Shown here: positions 55,789-64,000 of the stretch, piece after piece | Numbering within the stretch: the stretch's first letter is position 1 | Layout of the letters: every line of letters starts with the position of its first letter | DNA from: Rossellomorea vietnamensis | GTDB lineage: Bacteria > Bacillota > Bacilli > Bacillales > Bacillaceae_B | Reading direction: 5' to 3' | DNA: 64,000 nucleotides | Assembly (NCBI RefSeq): GCF_008180615.1 | Contig: NZ_VTEH01000003.1 | Coordinates: forward strand, 127,685-191,684 | The notes under the pieces: model-generated | The model's database searches: none | The model's input: the letters and a program-made list of their open reading frames with translations, nothing else | What the model was told of the DNA's origin: nothing | Translations under genes and position numbers: made by a program

Positions 55789-56874
55789 ATGGATCTTTTG
55801 CAAATTGAAACAGAAACAAAACATTACCCTGTATACATAGGCAGCGGGATAATAGGCAAGCTTAAAGACTTCTTGACCAGTCAAGCGAAGCCTATATCGC
55901 ATATAATGGTTATTGCTGATGAAAAAGTGTATGAATTACATGGTGATACGCTGAAAAATTCTCTGCCTTCATCCATTGATTATTCTGTATTCACTGTACC
56001 TTCAGGTGAAGAAGCCAAGACATTGAAGGTCTATGACGACTGCATGACATTTGCCATCGATAAGGGGCTGGACCGCCAGTCGTGCATCCTTGCATTTGGA
56101 GGCGGAGCCTGCGGGGATTTGGCTGGCTTTGTCGCAGCCACCTATATGAGGGGAGTGAGGTTTGTGGGACTTCCGACAACGATTCTTGCCCATGATAGTT
56201 CAGTAGGAGGCAAAGTGGCAGTCAATCACAGGCTGGGGAAGAATATGATTGGACAATTTTATCATCCTGAAGCCGTGTTTTATGAAACGGAATTCCTGAG
56301 AAGCCTCCCTTTAAAGGAGATCAGATCTGGTATGGCTGAGGTCATCAAGCATTCCTTAATATCGGACGAAGCTTTTTATAAGATGCTGAAAGCAAATCTT
56401 AAAACCTTAACTTCTATTGATCAAACATTTCTAATAAACTCCTTGAAACAAGGAATTGCCGTCAAGGCTGAAATAGTAGGACAGGATGAAAGAGAAAAAG
56501 GAATCAGAGCTTATTTGAATTTTGGACATACTTACGGACACTCCTTGGAAAACCTTGAGGGCTACAAAGGTATTTCCCATGGTGAAGCGGTTATGACTGG
56601 AATGATTTTTGCCCTTTTTCTCAGTGTGAAACACGCTGGATTACGGTTTGACCTTTCCGAATTCACCAGTTGGGTCAAGCAGGTGGGATATACATCTGAA
56701 GCTGCAGCTAAGCATTCATTTGATGAAATCTACGAAGTCATGACAAGAGACAAAAAAGCTGAAAATAAGATTCCTCAATTCGTCCTCCTGAGTGAAATCG
56801 GCAAGCCTCTTTTGAAAAGGATAAATAAGGAAGACCTGAAAGAAGCTCATGATTATGTGCTTGCTGTGGGGTGA
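55789..56874 (+). CDS. aroB: 3-dehydroquinate synthase
   Basis: 361-aa NAD- and zinc-dependent enzyme, second step of the shikimate pathway. NAD-binding GGGACGDLAGFVAATYMRG; active-site PTTILAHDSSVGGKVAVNH; zinc ligands Glu in GMAEVIKH, then His in NFGHTYGHSLE and in GISHGEAV. Translated right behind aroC. In B. subtilis aroH and the trp operon follow; here hisC does. Confidence 0.96.
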   Translation: MDLLQIETETKHYPVYIGSGIIGKLKDFLTSQAKPISHIMVIADEKVYELHGDTLKNSLPSSIDYSVFTVPSGEEAKTLKVYDDCMTFAIDKGLDRQSCILAFGGGACGDLAGFVAATYMRGVRFVGLPTTILAHDSSVGGKVAVNHRLGKNMIGQFYHPEAVFYETEFLRSLPLKEIRSGMAEVIKHSLISDEAFYKMLKANLKTLTSIDQTFLINSLKQGIAVKAEIVGQDEREKGIRAYLNFGHTYGHSLENLEGYKGISHGEAVMTGMIFALFLSVKHAGLRFDLSEFTSWVKQVGYTSEAAAKHSFDEIYEVMTRDKKAENKIPQFVLLSEIGKPLLKRINKEDLKEAHDYVLAVG

Positions 56875-57125
56875 ATATTCAAAGGGAAGTTTATGATACA
56901 TGCAGTAGGTTCTTGAGGTAGAATTCGTTATGTCGTCGTGTTAGAGAAGGTGCAGAAGGATAGCCACCCGGTTCTTTTTTGCCATGACTCTTATTCATCG
57001 TCCTCCTGGACCGCTTTACAGTCAATTCTATATAGATATTCACAGGAATTATGTGATAGTATTAATCTTGTAACGCTTTAACGTGATAACGCATTAGAGA
57101 ATTGAAGGAAAAGGGTGGGTTCACA

Positions 57126-58220
57126 GTGAATTGGAAAAAACAAATACAGAACTTAAAAGCTTATCAGCCTGGCAAAACAATAGATGACGTCAAAAAATTA
57201 TATGGGTTAAGCTCCATTGTAAAATTATCTTCAAATGAAAATCCGTTCGGTTTTTCTGCAAAGGTAGAAGAGTACTTGAAAAAGGCAGAGTTCACTTATT
57301 CCATTTATCCGGATGGTTACGCTAATATACTCAGAAATTCACTTTCTTCGCACCTTGGAGTATCAGAAAAACAAGTCATTCTTGGAAACGGTTCAGATGA
57401 AATTATTCAAATCATTGCAAGGGGGCTGCTGCAGCAGGGTGCGAATACTGTTATGGCAAGTCCGACTTTCCCTCAATACAAGCACAATGCTGTTATTGAA
57501 GGAGCGGAGGTAAGAGAGGTAGTATTGGATGAGTATGGCCGCCACAACCTTGATGAAATGCTTAGGGCTATTGATGAAAATACGACTGTTGTATGGCTTT
57601 GCAGTCCGAACAACCCGAGTGGGGAGTACATTTCAGAGAAGTCCTTGACTAACTTCCTGAACAGCGTCCCTCCTCATGTATTAACTGTGTTGGATGAAGC
57701 CTACTTTGAGTATGTGACCGCGGGCGATTATTATGATGCCATCAAGCTGATTCAAAAGTATCCGCGCCTTCTGGTCACAAGGACTTTTTCAAAAGCATAT
57801 GGGCTGGCGGGTCTGCGTGTCGGCTACGGAATCGCCAATGAAGAAATCATCTCGAAACTTGAACCATTGCGTGAACCTTTCAATAATAATATTGTTGCTC
57901 AAGGAGCTGCCGCTGCTGCGCTTACAGATCAGGCGTTCATAGAGAGCTGCCGGCTTGAAAACAGAAAGGGCATGGAACAGTATTATGAACTATGCAGAGA
58001 GAAAGAACTGAAGTATTTCCCTTCGCAAGCCAACTTCATCGTGATCGATTTTGGAATTGATGGAGATGAAGTTTTTCAGCACTTATTAAGTAAGGGGTAT
58101 ATCGTCCGGTCCGGAAAGGCTCTGGGCTTTCCGACAGCCGTAAGAATAACGATAGGAACTCCTGTACAAAACCAAGGCTTACTGGAAGCAATCAGAGATT
58201 TCCTGAATACGGCTGACTAA
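57126..58220 (+). CDS. hisC: Histidinol-phosphate aminotransferase
   Basis: 364-aa PLP-dependent class II aminotransferase, serving histidine and also aromatic amino acid synthesis in Bacillus. SNENPFG near residue 38; PLP lysine in RTFSKAYGLAGLRVGYG; PSQANFIVIDF near the C terminus. The GTG at 57126 is chosen because AAAAGGGTGG lies 7 bases before it and the N terminus (VNWKKQIQNLKAYQPGK) fits the family; a TTG at 57102 is unlikely. The 250-bp gap after aroB holds no gene. Confidence 0.95.
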   Translation: MNWKKQIQNLKAYQPGKTIDDVKKLYGLSSIVKLSSNENPFGFSAKVEEYLKKAEFTYSIYPDGYANILRNSLSSHLGVSEKQVILGNGSDEIIQIIARGLLQQGANTVMASPTFPQYKHNAVIEGAEVREVVLDEYGRHNLDEMLRAIDENTTVVWLCSPNNPSGEYISEKSLTNFLNSVPPHVLTVLDEAYFEYVTAGDYYDAIKLIQKYPRLLVTRTFSKAYGLAGLRVGYGIANEEIISKLEPLREPFNNNIVAQGAAAAALTDQAFIESCRLENRKGMEQYYELCREKELKYFPSQANFIVIDFGIDGDEVFQHLLSKGYIVRSGKALGFPTAVRITIGTPVQNQGLLEAIRDFLNTAD

Positions 58221-58268
58221 TATCTAGCAGGCACTTTGATAAACAAACAGAAAAAGAAGGTGAAACTC

Positions 58269-59366
58269 TTGAAAGGAACAGTTCTGGCAGCCGGACTAGG
58301 TTTAATCGGCGGTTCCCTTTGCATCAGCATCAAAAAAGCGCACCCTGACTGCACGATCATTGGATTTGACAGAAAGAAGGAAGAGCAGAAGCGGGCAAAG
58401 GAACTCGGAGTCATAGATGAAGAAGCTTGTTCTTTTGAAGAGGCAGCCGAAGCAGCTGACTTGATCATCTTAGCTGCACCAGTCAACGGAATCGTAAAGT
58501 TAATTGAGAAGCTGCAGAGCGTAAATTTGAAAGAAAATGTCTTGATAACAGACGCTGGCAGTGTGAAAAGTCCAATTATGAAAGCTTCTAAACAGCTGGC
58601 AGAGAAAGGAGCTGCCTTTATAGGCGGACACCCGATGGCGGGTTCGCATAAAAGCGGCGTGATAGCGGCTAAAGATCTTCTTTTTGAAAATGCTTATTAT
58701 ATTTTGACACCTGGAGACGGAACTTCCGAAGAGAAATCAGCAGAACTTCAAAGATGGCTTGAAGGAACAAGAGCGAAATTTCTTATACTTGATCCATCGG
58801 ATCATGACGAGCTCACCGGGGTTGTCAGCCACTTCCCTCATTTGATTGCCTCATCCTTGGTCCACACGGCCATGAGCGCTGAAGATCAATTTCCTTATAT
58901 CTCGAGGCTCGCCGCAGGAGGCTTTAAAGATACAACAAGAATTGCATCCGCAGATCCGCAGATGTGGAGTGATATTACACTGCAGAACAATCAGGTGCTT
59001 CTCAAACTCCTAAGAGAATGGAAGGAAAGTATGGATGTGCTCATTGAAAGAATTGAAGGAGAAGATAAAGAAAATGTGTTTCGTTTCTTTTCTGAGGCTA
59101 AAACATTCCGGGATGGACTTCCGGTGAAAAGCAAAGGAGCGATACCTGCTTTCTATGATTTGTATGTGGATATTCCAGACAATCCCGGAGTTATTGCAGA
59201 GATAACTGGCTTACTGGCAAAAGAACAGATCAGCCTCACTAACATAAGGGTTTTGGAAATGAGGGAAGACTCTGTGGGAAGGCTGGTAATCAGCTTCCAG
59301 AACAATACCGATCTTGAAAGAAGTAAAAAGGTCTTGATAGAAGAAACCAGTTTTGAAGTATTTTAA
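58269..59366 (+). CDS. tyrA: Prephenate dehydrogenase
   Basis: 365-aa NAD-dependent enzyme making 4-hydroxyphenylpyruvate for tyrosine. Dinucleotide motif AGLGLIGGSL near the N terminus; catalytic GGHPMAGSHKSG; C-terminal ACT domain (about 292-365, YVDIPDNPGVIAEITGLLA) for feedback by tyrosine. TTG at 58269 is chosen because AAGAAGGTG precedes it and the fold begins just after; a TTG at 58236 in frame is less likely. Between hisC and aroA. Confidence 0.95.
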   Translation: MKGTVLAAGLGLIGGSLCISIKKAHPDCTIIGFDRKKEEQKRAKELGVIDEEACSFEEAAEAADLIILAAPVNGIVKLIEKLQSVNLKENVLITDAGSVKSPIMKASKQLAEKGAAFIGGHPMAGSHKSGVIAAKDLLFENAYYILTPGDGTSEEKSAELQRWLEGTRAKFLILDPSDHDELTGVVSHFPHLIASSLVHTAMSAEDQFPYISRLAAGGFKDTTRIASADPQMWSDITLQNNQVLLKLLREWKESMDVLIERIEGEDKENVFRFFSEAKTFRDGLPVKSKGAIPAFYDLYVDIPDNPGVIAEITGLLAKEQISLTNIRVLEMREDSVGRLVISFQNNTDLERSKKVLIEETSFEVF

Positions 59367-59400
59367 AACTTAAAACACATCGTTAACTAGGGAGGCTGTT

Positions 59401-60699
59401 ATGGAATCTTCGAAAAAGTTAGCTTTTATGAGCAATGGGATTAAAGGGGAAATGAAGGTGCCCGGCGACAAGTCCATCTCCCATCGCTCTATTATGTTCG
59501 GAGCGATTGCCAGGGGCACAACGGTCATCCATAATTTTTTGAAAGCAGAAGATTGCATCAGTACGATGACCTGCTTTAAGCAAATGGGACTGGAAATAGA
59601 GGAAGAGGATAATAAGGTAATTGTCTACGGCAAAGGCTGGGAAGGCCTTAAAGAGCCTGAGGATATTCTAGATGTCGGAAATTCCGGTACGACCGCCAGA
59701 CTGATGGCCGGTATGTTGGCAGGACGGCCGTTTCATTCTGTCATTGTGGGGGATGAATCCATTGCCAAGAGGCCTATGAAACGTGTCACAGGCCCCCTCA
59801 GTCTTTTCGGAGCAGATATAGCCGGCCGGAGAAATGGAGAATTCACCCCTTTGTCCATCAGGGGAGGAAAGCTTTCTCCTGTTGATTACCACCTTACAGT
59901 AGCAAGTGCGCAAGTGAAATCAGCCATGATCTTTGCAGCCCTTCAAGCAGATGGGATTTCGGCTATTAAGGAACCGGTTTCTACTCGTAATCATACCGAA
60001 ACAATGATCAAAAAATTCGGCGGCGATATCAGCAATGAGAATGGCTTGATTACTGTGAGCGGTGGTCAGCAATTCAAAGGAACAGAAGTTAGAGTCCCTG
60101 GAGACATTTCTTCAGCCGCCTTCTTCCTTGTGGCAGCTGCAATAGTGCCTGGCAGTACATTGGTCCTGCAGGATGTTGGGCTTAATCCGACAAGAACAGG
60201 AATCATAACAGTGATGGAAAGAATGGGTGCGAATATTACGGTAGTAAAATCAAAAGAAAACAATGAATTTGAAGAGAGGGGTACCATTACGGTTGAAACT
60301 TCGTCACTAAGAGGAATTGAGATTGGTGGAGAAATTATCCCTTCACTGATAGATGAACTCCCTGTAATCGCCTTACTGGCTACGCAAGCAGAAGGGCGTA
60401 CGATCATCAAAGATGCAGAAGAACTGAAAGTGAAAGAAACCAACCGGATTGATGCCATTGTCTCTCAATTGAAGGTCCTTGGAGCCGATATTGAAAGCAC
60501 GGAGGATGGCATGATCATTAATGGAAAAACCGAATTATATGGCGGGACGGTTGATTCCATGGGAGATCATAGAATAGGCATGACGCTCGCTGTGGCAGCT
60601 TTGCTCAGCAAAGAAGAAGTCACCTTGAAAAATGCCGATGCCGTCAATATCTCTTTTCCTGCGTTTTATTCAGACCTTGCTTCATTGTCCATTACTTAG
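59401..60699 (+). CDS. aroA: 3-phosphoshikimate 1-carboxyvinyltransferase (EPSP synthase)
   Basis: 432-aa shikimate-pathway enzyme joining shikimate 3-phosphate and phosphoenolpyruvate. VPGDKSISHRS (20-30) binds substrate; GNSGTTARLMAGMLAG; second signature KVKETNRIDAI; C-terminal GDHRIGMTLAVAAL. Called aroE in B. subtilis. RBS GGGAGG. A family A repeat starts at its stop codon. Confidence 0.96.
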   Translation: MESSKKLAFMSNGIKGEMKVPGDKSISHRSIMFGAIARGTTVIHNFLKAEDCISTMTCFKQMGLEIEEEDNKVIVYGKGWEGLKEPEDILDVGNSGTTARLMAGMLAGRPFHSVIVGDESIAKRPMKRVTGPLSLFGADIAGRRNGEFTPLSIRGGKLSPVDYHLTVASAQVKSAMIFAALQADGISAIKEPVSTRNHTETMIKKFGGDISNENGLITVSGGQQFKGTEVRVPGDISSAAFFLVAAAIVPGSTLVLQDVGLNPTRTGIITVMERMGANITVVKSKENNEFEERGTITVETSSLRGIEIGGEIIPSLIDELPVIALLATQAEGRTIIKDAEELKVKETNRIDAIVSQLKVLGADIESTEDGMIINGKTELYGGTVDSMGDHRIGMTLAVAALLSKEEVTLKNADAVNISFPAFYSDLASLSIT

Positions 60700-60871
60700 A
60701 CTGTTTTCTCAAATAGTGTGGCTGTTGGAAAACCCTCAAGAGCCGGATTTTTCTCCGGATACTAAAGGTTTTCTATCTAATCGGGAAGAGCAGCTCTTAG
60801 GTTATTCAAGTAAATTTTGTTTATTTATTCAGAATTAGTATCAAATAGCAGCAAAGTTTACGTAAAGAGCC
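60699..60871. repeat. Dispersed repeat family A, copy 7
   Basis: 173 bp: left end GACTGTTTTCTCAAATAGTG, centre GGGAAGAGCAGCTCTTAGG, right end AAATAGCAGCAAAGTTTACG then TAAAGAGCC. The first base is the last base of the aroA stop codon. Confidence 0.7.
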
Positions 60872-60891
60872 ATTACTAAAATTCATCTCTG

Positions 60892-60933
60892 AAAGGTGTT
60901 TCTGTTCAAGGGTCGAACGGAGACGCCTTTTTC
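60892..60933 (+). terminator. Terminator of the hisC-tyrA-aroA operon
   Basis: 16-bp stem AAAGGTGTTTCTGTTC with GAACGGAGACGCCTTT (three G-T pairs), AAGGGTC loop, T5. The transcript would include repeat A. Confidence 0.85.
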
Positions 60934-61239
60934 TTATATCAAAAATGTCCGGGGCAGATTGAATCTCTCGATTTCTTTTACAGGGTCTTCGATGTCTCTT
61001 GGAACTCCAGCAGACTATTTGTTCACTCCCTTCGTTTTCAAAAGGATATTAAGAGGAGCCGGGAATTTTTTGTATCTAAAACGCCGGATACCGTTTGGCC
61101 CCCCACTGAGGAATGTGTCTCTTGAGGAAACTAGCAGTGCATTTCCATAGGATAATAGAGAATCTAAATTATCAATAATTTGTCATCACTTTGCTCTTTT
61201 TCTCATAGCTTGTCTTAAGAGAAGAAGGGAGAGCTGGCG
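60934..61239. other. Gap before the amidohydrolase-like gene
   Basis: About 300 bp; nothing supportable except the ribosome site GAAGGGAGAG at its end. Confidence 0.4.
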
Positions 61240-62136
61240 ATGGCTTATATTATAGAAAATGTACCCTGTATTGAGTATGACCGGAGAAGAGATATCACCA
61301 TGCTTATACAAGATAATAGAATTCGATCAATTAATTCAAACTTTAAACGTTATACTTTCCCGCGGATGAATGTTTCCCCTTTCTTGATGTCGCCTGTCCA
61401 CGTTATGGCAGATCTTGAACTTCCTGATTTTTTAAAATTTGACCATTTCAAGTCGTATTTTACAACTGAATTCATTATGAAAGGGTGCACAACCCTGGTT
61501 ACGTCATTTTCAATAGATTATCACTCGCAATTTGAAATGAATTTAAGACGCTTGAGGACTTCGCTGCTGAGCAGTCCAATAGATTATGTCATTGTCCTCC
61601 GGTGTAAAGCCAAGGTGATTACACCCGAACTTATCAGGAGGTTGAAGCGGAGTAAGATTCCTGCGGTTTTTATTGAATTTTCATCAGAAGAAGATCTAAG
61701 GAACATAGCGTGGGGATGGGTAAAAGAAGCCTCATATGGTTACCCGTTGGTTTTTTGTCCTCTTATTTCAACAGAAATCGACAAAAGGAAAAGAGACAGG
61801 TTAGTAAATTCATGGCAGGAAATCCTATCAGATCAAGGAGTTCCGCATATTCAGTCACCAATCTCCACCAAAAAGCCGCTGCCCCTGCAGATTTTGAAAA
61901 AAATTGGTATCTTTCCTCTTAAAGGGAATTTCATGGTGGGCGGAGAAATTAGTTATAACCTATATGAAAGCCCAGCCTCTGAAATAGTTGCCCATTGCCA
62001 ATCATTTCTTTATGATAATCATATGTTAATTCTTACAGTAAACAAGGGTAAAGTACTTATGTCTAATGGAAGATGCTTCTTTCAGCCAGGGATCGGGGAA
62101 GAATTGATTATTAAAAATCCCGGCTATTTAACGTGA
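61240..62136 (+). CDS. Unrecognised protein with amidohydrolase-like pattern
   Basis: 298-aa protein without signal or membrane segments. The stretch PFLMSPVHVMADLELPDF (about 46-63) followed by FIMKGCTTLVTSFS (about 78-91) mimics the opening of amidohydrolases (PGFIDxHxH then GxTT), but the metal-binding HxH is replaced by HVM. The C terminus (KGKVLMSNGRCFFQPGIGEE) resembles the returning beta-sandwich of that superfamily. It would therefore be a catalytically dead relative, possibly structural or regulatory; this is inference from pattern alone. GAAGGGAGAG precedes the ATG. ypiA follows 67 bp later. Confidence 0.6.
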   Translation: MAYIIENVPCIEYDRRRDITMLIQDNRIRSINSNFKRYTFPRMNVSPFLMSPVHVMADLELPDFLKFDHFKSYFTTEFIMKGCTTLVTSFSIDYHSQFEMNLRRLRTSLLSSPIDYVIVLRCKAKVITPELIRRLKRSKIPAVFIEFSSEEDLRNIAWGWVKEASYGYPLVFCPLISTEIDKRKRDRLVNSWQEILSDQGVPHIQSPISTKKPLPLQILKKIGIFPLKGNFMVGGEISYNLYESPASEIVAHCQSFLYDNHMLILTVNKGKVLMSNGRCFFQPGIGEELIIKNPGYLT

Positions 62137-62203
62137 TCATCTCTTGATATAATTTCTAATTAACCCTTCTATAAAAGTATTTGTAGAAGAAAGGATTTTT
62201 GAT

Positions 62204-63463
62204 ATGAACTATGCAGAAGAAATGCTGACATCACTGGAACAAGGAGACCTTGACAACGCTGCAAAACATTTCAAGCGGGTGAAGAATCTAGGTACTGATG
62301 AAGAGAAGTTTACACTTGCAGAAAATCTTTACCACTTAGGGTTTTTGCAAGAGACAAAAGAATTGCTCGAACTGCTTTTAGCAAGCTACCCTGGTGAAGG
62401 TGAGCTGATTGTGACCCTTGCGGAAGTCCTCGTTGAAATGGATGATGAGGAAGGTGCCCTTGAACTGCTTTCAGAAATGGGGGAAGGGGACCCTGACTAT
62501 CCGAGGGCCTTGCTGCTACAAGCAGACTTGTATCAAATGCAGGGGCTTTTTGAAGTGAGTGAGCAAAAGCTGCTTCAGGCTAAGAAGATTCTCCCGGCAG
62601 AACCAGTGATTGATTTTGCGCTTGGCGAACTTTACCTTGAGATAGGAAAGTTTCTCGAAGCGATCCGGTCTTACGAAAATGTCCTTAAAGCTCAAAAGAC
62701 GAATGTCGGCGGAGTGGATGTCCATCAAAGGATGGGTGAGGCTCTCAGTGCCGGGGGAGACTTTGAACAGGCACTGGATCATTACGAGAAGGCTCTTGAT
62801 GAGCATTTGGAAATCAATACGCTGTTTGGCTATGCCTTTACAGCCTATCAAGCGGGGTACTATACCAAGGCGATAGAAAAATTGGAATCTGTGAAAGCAC
62901 TGGATCCTGACTATAACTCGCTGTATCTGCTCCTGTCCAAGGCATACGAACACGAAGAGGAGCTTGATAAGAGTCTGGAAACAGTGAAAGAAGGGATTAC
63001 TCATGACGAGTTCAACAAGGAACTTCTATTCCACGGAGGGAAAATTTCCTTGAAGCTCGGCATGGAAGAGGATGCTGAAAAATTCATGCGTGAATCCCTG
63101 GCGCTTGACCAGGGCTATATGGAAGCAGCTCTGACCTTGAACAAACTCTTCCTCCGTCAGGAAAGATACGAAGATGTTCTTGAAATCATTAAATTGATGG
63201 AGAGTGAAGGAGAGGAAGATCCCCAGCTTCATTGGGACGCAGCGGCAGCATATGAAAAAACAGAGGATTATAAAGAAGCATTAAAACAATACCGCCTTGC
63301 ATATACTTTCTTTAAAGAACATCCAGACTTTCTTCAGGAATATGGATATTTCCTTATCGAAGAAGGAAAACGAGGAGAGGCCAGAGAAGTATTTAATGAA
63401 TTGGTACAGAAAGACCCAACAAATGAAGAGTGGGCTATGATGATTGAAAGGTTGGAAGAATGA
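62204..63463 (+). CDS. ypiA: TPR-repeat protein YpiA
   Basis: 419-aa soluble protein built almost fully of tetratricopeptide repeats (about ten helix pairs; e.g. AIRSYENVLKAQK, ALDHYEKALDEH, AIEKLESVKALDPDYNSLYL, ALKQYRLAYTFFKEHP). Strongly acidic. Binding partner unknown; length and place match B. subtilis YpiA. Ribosome site AAAGGA is spaced fairly far (about 10 bases) from the ATG. ypiB follows at 47 bp. Confidence 0.9.
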   Translation: MNYAEEMLTSLEQGDLDNAAKHFKRVKNLGTDEEKFTLAENLYHLGFLQETKELLELLLASYPGEGELIVTLAEVLVEMDDEEGALELLSEMGEGDPDYPRALLLQADLYQMQGLFEVSEQKLLQAKKILPAEPVIDFALGELYLEIGKFLEAIRSYENVLKAQKTNVGGVDVHQRMGEALSAGGDFEQALDHYEKALDEHLEINTLFGYAFTAYQAGYYTKAIEKLESVKALDPDYNSLYLLLSKAYEHEEELDKSLETVKEGITHDEFNKELLFHGGKISLKLGMEEDAEKFMRESLALDQGYMEAALTLNKLFLRQERYEDVLEIIKLMESEGEEDPQLHWDAAAAYEKTEDYKEALKQYRLAYTFFKEHPDFLQEYGYFLIEEGKRGEAREVFNELVQKDPTNEEWAMMIERLEE

Positions 63464-63510
63464 CTGCCTGTATAACACTGCAGGACAAAATACGCAGAGG
63501 AGGGAAATGA

Positions 63511-64000
63511 ATGAAGACCCCTGTATCTGTCAACGAGAAAAAGGATTTCATCCGGTGGTTCTTAAATCGTTACCAGCTGAAGAGACGTGAGTGTGTCTGG
63601 ATTCTGAATTACCTTATGAGCCATGACCAGCTAATGAAAAAAGTTCATTTTGTTGAAGAAGCACAATATTGTCCAAGAGGGCTGGTCATGTCCACCCATT
63701 GTGTAGAGGAAGTACCGTTCAGGTTTTATAAAGAGAACATTATGACAACGGATGCTGAAAAATCTTTTCATGATATCAGGCTGAATAAGGATGAGGATAT
63801 TTATATTCAGCTCAATTTCACTAAAGCCAATGCTTCATACCAGTATGCCGCGGTCCGTGAAGAAAATCCTTTCATGCCGAAATACTTGTTAATTAATGAG
63901 AAAGACAGGATTATAGCGGAGCAGTTTCTAAAATCAAGTATAGAAACCTATCAGAGACAGAAAATCCTCGATGCCATCGATGATGCTTTGGATAGAAATG
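63511..64000 (+). CDS. ypiB: YpiB, UPF0302-family protein (3' end outside window)
   Basis: 163 codons are visible and the frame is open to the window end. Family blocks: [29 protein letters not shown], and [18 protein letters not shown], all shared with B. subtilis YpiB (about 180 aa), so only a short tail is missing. AGAGGAGGG lies 7 bases before the ATG. Soluble, function unknown; in B. subtilis it is followed by ypiF and the qcrABC genes. Confidence 0.9.
   Translation, partial: MKTPVSVNEKKDFIRWFLNRYQLKRRECVWILNYLMSHDQLMKKVHFVEEAQYCPRGLVMSTHCVEEVPFRFYKENIMTTDAEKSFHDIRLNKDEDIYIQLNFTKANASYQYAAVREENPFMPKYLLINEKDRIIAEQFLKSSIETYQRQKILDAIDDALDRN

Noticed and set aside
55156..55902. 248-codon open frame on the minus strand opposite aroC
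   Set aside because: It lies fully antisense to a complete chorismate synthase with all signatures, has no ribosome site and is rich in Cys/Phe/His as expected for a frame shadow.
56880..57100. Scattered TAG/GAG triplets before hisC as TRAP binding site
   Set aside because: Only a few triplets with irregular spacing; TRAP needs about 9-11 triplets spaced by 2-3 nt.

Overview
The window comes from the chromosome of an endospore-forming member of the Bacillaceae (Firmicutes). Evidence is the low-GC coding style, strong AGGAGG-type ribosome sites, many TTG/GTG starts, spore genes (spoIVA, sleB, ypeB, cotJABC) and a gene order that follows the Bacillus subtilis stretch rluB-res-sigX to ypiB. It is mostly ordinary core genome. 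I see no phage, transposase, CRISPR array, tRNA or rRNA, and no defence or secretion island. The comparison with B. subtilis is from memory.

Layout: 0.7-7.7 kb holds rluB and resABC-resDE (cytochrome c maturation plus the respiration two-component system). 8.0-9.8 kb holds sigX-rsiX behind a sigma-X-type promoter. 10.9-13.2 kb has an M23/LysM cell-wall enzyme and the FMN-riboswitch-controlled riboflavin transporter ribU. 13.9-18.2 kb has ferredoxin (minus strand) and ypbB-recS-ypbD-ypbE. 18.6-26.8 kb is a more accessory stretch: a PAP2 phosphatase with a GT4 glycosyltransferase, ypbF, cotJABC (minus), a CBS-ACT protein, a membrane protein coupled to ypbG, a B12-binding MerR regulator and mecB. 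27.2-35.7 kb has gudB, bdr (ypdA), ansA (minus), prsW, sleB-ypeB, ypfA and ypfB. 36.4-48.8 kb has cmk-plsC-ypfD, ypzI (minus, 43 aa), yphA-YIEGIA-capping subunit, der-gpsA, yphE, yphF, spoIVA and hbs. 49.1-60.7 kb has mtrB, hepS-menG-hepT-ndk, cheR and the aromatic genes aroC-aroB, hisC-tyrA-aroA. 61.2-64 kb has an unrecognised amidohydrolase-like protein, ypiA, and the start of ypiB, cut by the window end.

How the genes work together: ResABC attach haem to c-type cytochromes, HepS/MenG/HepT make menaquinone, and ResDE senses respiratory state. AroC/AroB/AroA, HisC and TyrA form a chorismate-to-tyrosine/histidine supra-operon. Compared with B. subtilis it lacks aroH and trpEDCFBA, and folE is missing next to mtrB although TRAP (mtrB) is kept.

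The least explained part is non-coding. At least four families of dispersed, palindromic intergenic repeats sit in almost every long gap. Family A is about 60-215 bp with ends like GGCTSTTTTCG. Family B is about 130-180 bp, and all seven copies have the same orientation. Family C has a 16-bp terminal inverted repeat; one copy sits inside a transcription terminator with a 9-bp target duplication and carries a second repeat (D), and the other sits inside a family B element. There are also three local tandem arrays with about 50-bp periods. These nested repeats are the best candidates for follow-up.
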